From NCBI RefSeq assembly GCF_021462225.1, contig NC_061816.1:14905390-14969389 (forward strand): 64,000 bases of DNA, written 5' to 3'. This stretch comes from Girardinichthys multiradiatus. Taxonomy: Eukaryota > Chordata > Actinopteri > Cyprinodontiformes > Goodeidae. The number at the start of each line of letters is the position of its first letter. Within the stretch, counting starts at the first letter, position 1. The position numbers were made by a program, and so were the translations under genes. Below are positions 57,236 through 64,000 of this stretch, piece after piece. The notes below the pieces were generated by a model that was not told the DNA's origin, searched no databases, and saw only the letters and a program-made list of their open reading frames with translations.

Positions 57236-57545
57236 ACTCAATACAAATAGCACAGTAACTATTCATAGTAGCTAGCTGTCAAAACAATTGTATATTTCTA
57301 CAGAAACCAAGAAGTAAGAACACCGGATATGCAATTTAGTGAACTGCCTAAATTGGTTGCAGCTCAGTTTGAAGCAGCGACACCATTAATCACTTTGTTT
57401 TTTGTCATGCTTTTACTCTGAGTTTGTTTCACCAATAAGTGGCACCTCAGAACAATTTAAAACACTGGATGTGTGAAACATAAGACTTAATACAATAATA
57501 TATTTTAATTTCAAACTAAATACTAATATTAAGTTTAATACAAAG
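57236..57545. other. Unassigned sequence
   Basis: Short AT-rich gap between two LINE copies. Nothing was recognised. Confidence 0.5.
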
Positions 57546-57816
57546 CGACTCTCCACTGTTTCTACATGCTCAGCCAGGAAGAGTGAATACTTTAAGTCAC
57601 CCAATGCAATCTGCTGGGTTTCCTTGGATACAAAACCTTTTAACAAATTTCAATAATAATTTCAATTTGATTGTGTTGTTTGAGAACTAGGATCAATTGC
57701 AATGTATGTACTTGACTTGGAATCTGTATGATTCGATTGAATTGACTTGGTAAAGTGCCTTGACTCGACATGTCTTGCGAATTGGTGCTATATAAATAAA
57801 CTGAACAGAACTGAAA
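57546..57816 (+). mobile_element. 5'-truncated L2-type LINE 3' UTR copy
   Basis: CTCCACTGTTTCTACATGCTC, GCAATCTGCTGGGTTTCC, TTGCAATGTATGTAC, GTGCCTTGACTCGAC and CTATATAAATAAACTG match the last 250 bp of the LINE at 24355-24603 in order and orientation, with an extra stretch near 57719-57750. Non-coding and independent of the RTE-like LINE next to it. Confidence 0.8.
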
Positions 57817-60139
57817 ATGCAGGTAACGGTCTCAAATCTGTTGAAGCCTTCAAAAGAGTGTATGTGTAAAAAGTGGGTGTACAAAGTATTTTATGGAAAT
57901 TATTCTTGTTTTTTGGGGCAGGTAGAGGGTTGATTAAAAAAAAAAAACAAATAGCTTGATAAGAGCAACATTCAATTATTCCTTGAAATGCATTTTATGA
58001 AAACTGTGTATTTGTTTTTCTTTGAGACAAATAATACATATGAACAGTGTAAACACACTGGCTGTTAAGCAATTAAAGTTCAAAGTAAGTAAAGAAAGTG
58101 GGTAAGCATTTCTCCTTCTTGATAAACGTAGCTCTTTGTTTCAAATATTTTAAAATCTAAGAACCACTGTTTCAGCTGCTTTCTACATAGTTCTCCAGGA
58201 ACAATGAGAGATGTCTGAGCACAGCAGGAAGCTTGGGTAGTCTCTGTATTGTTATGAATGTCATCGCAATAAGTGAAAACCCAGATCTGTTACTTCCCAA
58301 CCATAATGCAGCTTTTCAGGTTGACATTTGCTAGGCCTGACTATAAAGGCAGGCCATGCAAAACATAGAGATGATGCTTGCTGCAGGTGCTGTTGATAAT
58401 ACGAAAAAAAAACCCATCAATAACAGGTCTAGTTTTACTAAGAACTCCAGAATCAGTAAGGTAAATTAGGACCCTGAGCCTATACCTTGAATAGAACTAG
58501 GGCATTCCAAATTCCCAAAATATTGGAAAGAAAAATGAAAACAGAGCATCAACCAGATTAATTAGATTTATTTTAAAATTCCTAAACAAATATTTGAATT
58601 TATACTGCTGTCCAAAAATCATGCTGCAAACTAGCAGGTTGTTTTGAAACTCCACAGTTTACATTAATTTTCAATGTGTCACAGATTGCAGTGTAATATT
58701 GAAATATTAATGTAATAACAGTTCTGAGCCAAGCCATTTGGCTGAATCAAAACATTATCTAGAAAAAGATTCAATTACAAATGAAATTAGAACGCAAAAA
58801 TTAGCAGTTTCATTCACTCAGCGGATACGCTGTGGGCAGGACGATACACAAACGGTACACACACACCATACTGTAGGAAGACATGGCTGCCAGTGTGCAT
58901 CATTTACACAGGCTGCATGAGTGCGGGCAGCAGAGCAGCTCAAGGACCCGAAGGTGATGAATGTAAGGCTGAGAAGTGAATAAGGGAGGTTTAGGATAAT
59001 GGCTCAGAGTTGAGCAATATTTGAATGTTGTGGGGGTAATCTTCTGCTCCTATACTCCCTGCATGAACATGATAGTGGCTTTACTCTGCTGTGGAGCTGC
59101 ACGTGCAGCTGGGAGGAGATGCTGGCTTTGTGTCAGTGCACGAGGCCCTGCCAGAAAAGATGCTGGTACTTTGGCACAGAACAGATTTATGTAAATATTT
59201 ATCCTAATTTCATTGTATTTTTATCCAGGTAGTACAGTTGCAAGAAAAAAAGGAATCATGCTTTTGAATGTAGTTTGTCTTTGTTCACTTTAATCCCCAG
59301 GGATTACTCACGGTAAACTGTAAAGGTCAAATTTCACTTACAGCCTTATTCTCTAATCCAAATGTAAACCTCCATGCAGAAACGTTGGCACGGAATACAC
59401 AAACTAAACTCTAAGAGTCAGCTCAAGAGCACGTAGGCCACTATATTTTTCTCTTCAGAAATGATTGTTTGTCTCTAATTTACAATTTATTCAGTTTGTT
59501 TGAACAGCAGACAAAATGCAATAACAAAATTCATGCTTACAAAACACATGAACAGAAAAGGAATATTTGCTAAATTGTAATTAACACAAATTTCAGAGAA
59601 CATCAGAAGTATATCACGACCAGGTTTGATATTCTCTGCGGTCCAGTGAGCTCCAATAAAGATGAGCCTACAGCAACAAAGTTTGCAGTATTTTAGATAG
59701 AGCAGGAATATTATTTAAACACTTTTACAGAATTTTACTTCAAACAACAGTAATCGAATGTCAGACTTTAGAGCCATAGTTTAACAATGAATTATATATT
59801 TATATTCACATCTAGGCATCTAGATGCCGTGAAGACAATTTACTGAACTATTATGCACAGGTTATCCTTCAGGTTTACAAAGAATGGTCTAGAAAATGGA
59901 AAAATACACTAAACTTGATTGAAAAGCAACTGTAGCTGAAATAACCTCTCACTATTGTTAAAGTATACATAATACTATCCCTGAGTGCACAATGGACCTT
60001 GAAGCAAATGGGCAACAGTAGCAGAAGAATAGGTCAGCTAAGAATAGTAAACTAAGGCAAAAATTTACACAAGATCATAAAACTGGACATAACAGACTAG
60101 AAGTATATAAAAAAACCGGATTATAAAAAAAAAAATAAG
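57817..60139. other. Largely unique sequence
   Basis: No gene was recognised. About 58800-59180 is less AT-rich, repeat-free, and contains GCTGCACGTGCAGC (59096-59109), a perfect 14-bp palindrome with an E-box core. It is a candidate regulatory segment only. Confidence 0.4.
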
Positions 60140-60760
60140 TAGGCTTCTTGATTCAGTAGTTTGCAGAGCCACAAGAAGCAGTCGTAATATAAAACAGTTT
60201 GATGTCTGATTTTTGTCTCCTAGATCTTTCAATGCCCAAGCACAACAATTTAATTAAGTTCAGGTCTAAACTCTGAGTTCACTACATTTACTATGTGGTA
60301 GATTTGTTGCCTTGTTTAGGGTCATTGTCCTATTGATGATCCAGTTGAGTCTGTGTTTTACATTGGACTCTAGAACACTTAGGTATACAAAAAGGTTCAT
60401 GGGCTGACTCAGTGAATGCAAGGCGTCCAATCCCTGTGGCTGTGAAACAAGCTCAAAAAAATAAGCCTCCACCAACATGCTTGACAACTGGTATGTGGAG
60501 TTTGAGCTAATTTGCTGTGTTTGTTTTCACAAAACAAGGTGTCTTCTATTCCAGACATCTTTTGCAAATCTGAAAACCTACGTTGTGCTGCTATGTACTC
60601 ATTCAATCTTTTTTCTTACTGTACTGTTGTGAACTTATAATACTAATATTCAACCTGATTTTATAAGGCACTTGGGGGTTTATTTTGCAATGTTTCTGAG
60701 TACTCTATCGTTAGGGTTAATTTGGTTGCATTTGCACTCCTGGGAATATTTGCAGCAGTC
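60140..60760 (-). mobile_element. Decayed Tc1-like transposon fragment, further family
   Basis: Plus-strand landmarks of a reversed transposase gene: GTTTAGGGTCATTGTCC (60315), ACACTTAGGTATAC (60376), TTCATGGGCTGACTCAGTG (60397), CTGTGGCTGTGAAACAAGC (60434), CACCAACATGCTTGACAAC (60470) and CTTACTGTACTGTTGTGAAC (60615). This is the order of a fish Tc1-like gene distinct from those at 2.3, 6.8 and 24.6 kb. Several gaps, no surviving frame and no recognisable terminal repeats. Confidence 0.6.
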
Positions 60761-62534
60761 TAATGTGTTTTCCCAGAAAGCCAGGAACACTGCAATTAAA
60801 ACAAAATGATCCAGGACCTTTTAAACTGTGTAAGGGAAATATAATAGTCACCCTGTCACACTGTACACTTCACAACTTGTTGCTGCAACAGAATCACATC
60901 AGAAACCTTTCTGATGTGGTTCCATCAGAGAGTCCAACAAAGAATGGGGGAAACAAATCACAAAAAACATTATGGCCAGCAATCACATTGTGATTTCAAC
61001 TGTTATTTTTTGGTTGCAAATGACAGACTTCATTTTTTTTTTGGAAATCGCTTTATAACTCTTCTGAGATTGATGTGCAGCATTTATGTGGTCATTGCTG
61101 ATGTCTTTCCATCTAGTTATAGTGGTAAGAAACACCTGTATTTCCCAGACCAGTAAATTGCAAAAACACCAGCTGTTAGATCAGTGTTTACTTAACCAGA
61201 TGCTTTTGAGAAGCAGCAAGGTAATGCTTTTTCAAAACACTATTTTCATTTATGTCTTCATCTTTGTTTTATGAAATAATGACAGTGAAATATTGGTGTT
61301 TTTTAATATACTTGACATTATTATTGAATAATTATGAATCTCTGGCTATTTGAAGTATTGCATATGTGTCACGACGGACAGATTTCACACCAGATGGTGA
61401 TATCTCATAAACCAAAGCTTTAAAGTCCAACAAGTAGACTCACAGTTATTCTGGCATGGACTAAAGGCTTTAGAGTTAAGAAGCTGCAGTCCTGTTTAAG
61501 GTCATAAAGTATCTTGAATGTGGCTGAACACATTAAGGCAGGGATATGACTTTAGAGTATTAATACTGCTTTTCTGCATTTCAGTGCAGTCTATAGCATC
61601 TGCTTCTTTTGCATTCTTGTGCATTTGTAATGTAGACGCTCTTCCTTCCATCCTAGCTATCAAAAGTTACAGTTCAACTTCCCATCTTCAGTGTTGCAAC
61701 CAAATTTTAATATGCTCATGTAGTTAAAACACTCCTGCTGTGTTTGTGATGATCAGTGGTCCTGTGAAGCACTGGTTTAATGATGCAAGTCTTTATTTTA
61801 GGTTGCACATCTCTGTCTGTGCAGTAGTGTGAGTGCCCCAACAAACTATAAGGCCTTATTTATTTTAGCACTCTAGTTTCTTTGGGTTTTAATTGTTCTG
61901 ATTCAGTTTTGGTTTTATAATTGTTCTGACTCCTCAAATCAACTCCAGTTTGTAGCATTTGGTGTATGAAATTACTTTTGGTTGTTCCAGAACTAAATTT
62001 TTGTAACATACTTGTTATGTTACAATAATTTAATAAGTTACATACATGTTATAATTTAATCATGTTGCTATAGTCAATTTCTGTTTCTTGTTTCTTAGCT
62101 GTGTTCACATTGAATCTGCGTCCTGTTTAAAAATAAATTAAGAATTTTTCGAATATGAATGTAGTCACAATAGAATAAACTTGGCCTCTAATTCTTGATT
62201 TTAATGACTTTATAGTGAAACCTAACATTGGACGTGACCGCAATAACAAATAATTAGGTCAAAGAAATAACTCCATCTATGCAAAGTATTTACAGCTTTT
62301 ACTTTCTAAGCACTTGTTGTACACTTTATTTTATGAATAATGCGATCTGATTGACATGATTGTCATACAGTCAAGTTAAGAAATTCATTGCTGGCTCACT
62401 AGGTACATTCTGAAAAAAATGCTCCAGGGTTTCACAGGGCAAAGGGCAATGGTTGAAATTCAGAACATTCAGCAACTGTGTGTTTTAACGAGACTAGGAG
62501 TGAGATCTGATGTGAGAATGTTTATGTTAGTCAG
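60761..62534. other. Unassigned sequence
   Basis: No gene or clear element was recognised. The ORFs here are short and lack motifs. Confidence 0.5.
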
Positions 62535-62590
62535 AGACTTGAGACTTTTTTTGGACTTGGAGCCAAAGATTCAAGACTTGTCTTGGAAAA
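62535..62590 (+). repeat. GACTTG-type short repeat
   Basis: GAGACTTGAGAC, GGACTTGGAGCC and CAAGACTTGTCTTGG repeat the word GACTTG. A degenerate short tandem repeat of a kind common in fish. Confidence 0.5.
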
Positions 62591-63179
62591 AAAATACTTA
62601 TGACCATTTTCTTTAAGATTTTTGTGTATATGGACTTAAAAATAATCTGAAAGTCCTTAATAAGGCTTAGTAGACCATCCAGCCTCATAGTCTGTGTTTT
62701 TCTTTTGTTGTGATCCTGCATTGACTAAACTTTAAAAAATTGTTTTCGTCTTCACTGTGCTGGTGAAGGACATGGTCAATCCAAAAATGTAAAAAACAAA
62801 TAACTATACAAGAGCTGAAGTCCAGTTGTTTGTTGTAATAATTTTTTTTGGATGGATTAGACTGTGTTGACCTGAAGTCAGTCACTGCAGGCACCTTTTT
62901 TGGAACCAGTGTCATTTTCTGGGATAGTTTCTCTCCCCTTGCCTTTCCACTACAGAAACCAGGCCCAAAACAGACCACATTGGGCAAATGTCTACCTGAA
63001 AAATAGTCCTTTTAGGGAGGTAGAACTTTCTGGATGGACCCTGAACTAAAAGTGGGGCTTTGTAAGTATTCATTTTGATCACATTATTCTGAGATGAGTT
63101 ATTCATCTCATAATACTGAGACTACTAAGCACAAAACTGCATGCTTAAACTGGTCAGTCTTGTAAATCAACAAATGTTT
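62591..63179. other. Unassigned sequence
   Basis: AT-rich, with no feature recognised. Confidence 0.5.
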
Positions 63180-63420
63180 GTTTGACACGAGGCACAAAAC
63201 CCACATAGCAGACCGACCTGGCTCAGATCTGGCATCAAGCTGGCACATCCGGCAAATATCTGGCATGGCAAATGGGACGTCAACGAGACGTGGGCCAGGT
63301 CTGGCAATGATGGCACGGTTCACATGAGACACGCCACACGCGGGCCAGTGATGGCTTAGCTTGCTGTGGACCTGATCTATCCATGCCAAATACAGGCCAG
63401 TTGTGGAAGTAGTTATGTCA
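63180..63420. repeat. Imperfect tandem repeat rich in CTGGCA / GGGCCAG words
   Basis: CTGGCTCAGATCTGGCATC, AGCTGGCACATCCGGC, AATATCTGGCATGGC, GTGGGCCAGGTCTGGC, GCGGGCCAGTGATGGC and ACAGGCCAGTTGTGG follow one another at roughly 20-40 bp spacing. The block is GC-rich against an AT-rich background. The minus-strand ORF 63108-63452 lies across it and is not called. Confidence 0.55.
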
Positions 63421-64000
63421 CCCCTGTTACAGCATGTTACATATATCAACACATAATTTTCTAATAAAGGTGTCAGAAATATAAAAAGAAAACATGTATG
63501 TTGTGTTATGTGTATGTAACATTTTTTTTATTATACATACATTATACTTTCTATACTCAAGACATTTTTTTATCTTGTACTCAGTAATTTAAAATATAAG
63601 TGTCACAGATCAGTGCTGCAAGCTATCTGAGGTGGAGCCGCTAGAGAAGCGGTGTGCGCTCCGGCTGCAAGAGCAGGGGCTTAACACAAAACCTGAAGGT
63701 TCGGGGGCTTTGTATCAGTGACTTTAAAATAGTGCCCAAGTAAAAATAGCTGTATTATTGGAAATGACTTTTAGATTAAAGAAACATATTTATGTTTCAA
63801 TAATATGTTGTTTAGTACCTAAAGAGGCCACAAGCACCACTGGACTGTCACAAAACTTTCTGAGCTAAATATGTGGAAAATAATGAATAATATGAGCATA
63901 AGCAGGAAATATCCTCCAATCATTTAAAAAATAAAGTTGTCAGTTTTTACTCTTACTTCACATGATTCTGCTCAGCAGGTAAGTAAAATGATCTAATTGA
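63421..64000. other. Unassigned sequence
   Basis: AT-rich except for a GC-richer patch at 63630-63715. Nothing was recognised. Confidence 0.5.

Noticed and set aside
63630..63715. GC-rich patch resembling a structured RNA
   Set aside because: No convincing cloverleaf or known RNA fold could be drawn by eye.
1..64000. Host protein-coding genes
   Set aside because: No frame or chain of frames shows a known vertebrate domain with plausible splice sites. Short conserved exons could still be missed without a search.

Overview
This window looks like nuclear DNA from a teleost fish. It is AT-rich, holds no recognisable host exon, and is built largely from transposable elements typical of ray-finned fish: several Tc1-like families, an L2-type LINE, an RTE-like LINE, LTR units and tRNA-related SINE-like repeats. 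An ovalentarian such as a killifish or livebearer is a guess from repeat style only. The best reading is a gene desert or a very large intron. Repeat family names rest on remembered resemblance, not on a search.

Layout: 1-17 kb is mostly old sequence with Tc1 relics (2.3-4.4, 6.8-7.9, 11.1-11.3, 14.8-16.1 kb), some carrying younger insertions, plus one LTR-like relic (13.7-14.1 kb). At 17053-18662 lies the only intact gene-bearing unit: a complete Tc1-like transposon with an uninterrupted 334-residue DD34E transposase and 200-bp terminal inverted repeats that differ at 3 positions. A 4.4-kb decayed L2-type LINE follows (20.2-24.6 kb). From 24.6 to 34 kb there are further Tc1 relics and a short, internally deleted LINE with perfect 10-bp target duplications (30792-31600).

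From 34 to 54 kb there are four TG...CA units whose flanks fit LTR target-site duplications: 34275-36102 (1.83 kb, 4 bp CATC), 44128-45373 (GC-rich, 5 bp CCAGA), 48602-49214 (613 bp, 5 bp GTTGG) and 53271-53770 (500 bp, 5 bp GATCC). Two of them sit inside older repeats. From 54 to 64 kb there are more Tc1 relics, a SINE-like repeat, and a 5'-truncated RTE-like LINE with a wholly open reading frame and perfect 12-bp target duplications (56272-57223).

The transposase gene is the only coding region I consider intact. The other coding traces are LINE fragments. No prokaryotic feature, CRISPR array, rRNA or functional tRNA gene was seen. The parts most worth a second look are the young Tc1 element, the long 34-36 kb LTR-like unit, the GC-rich 44-45 kb unit and the internally deleted LINE.
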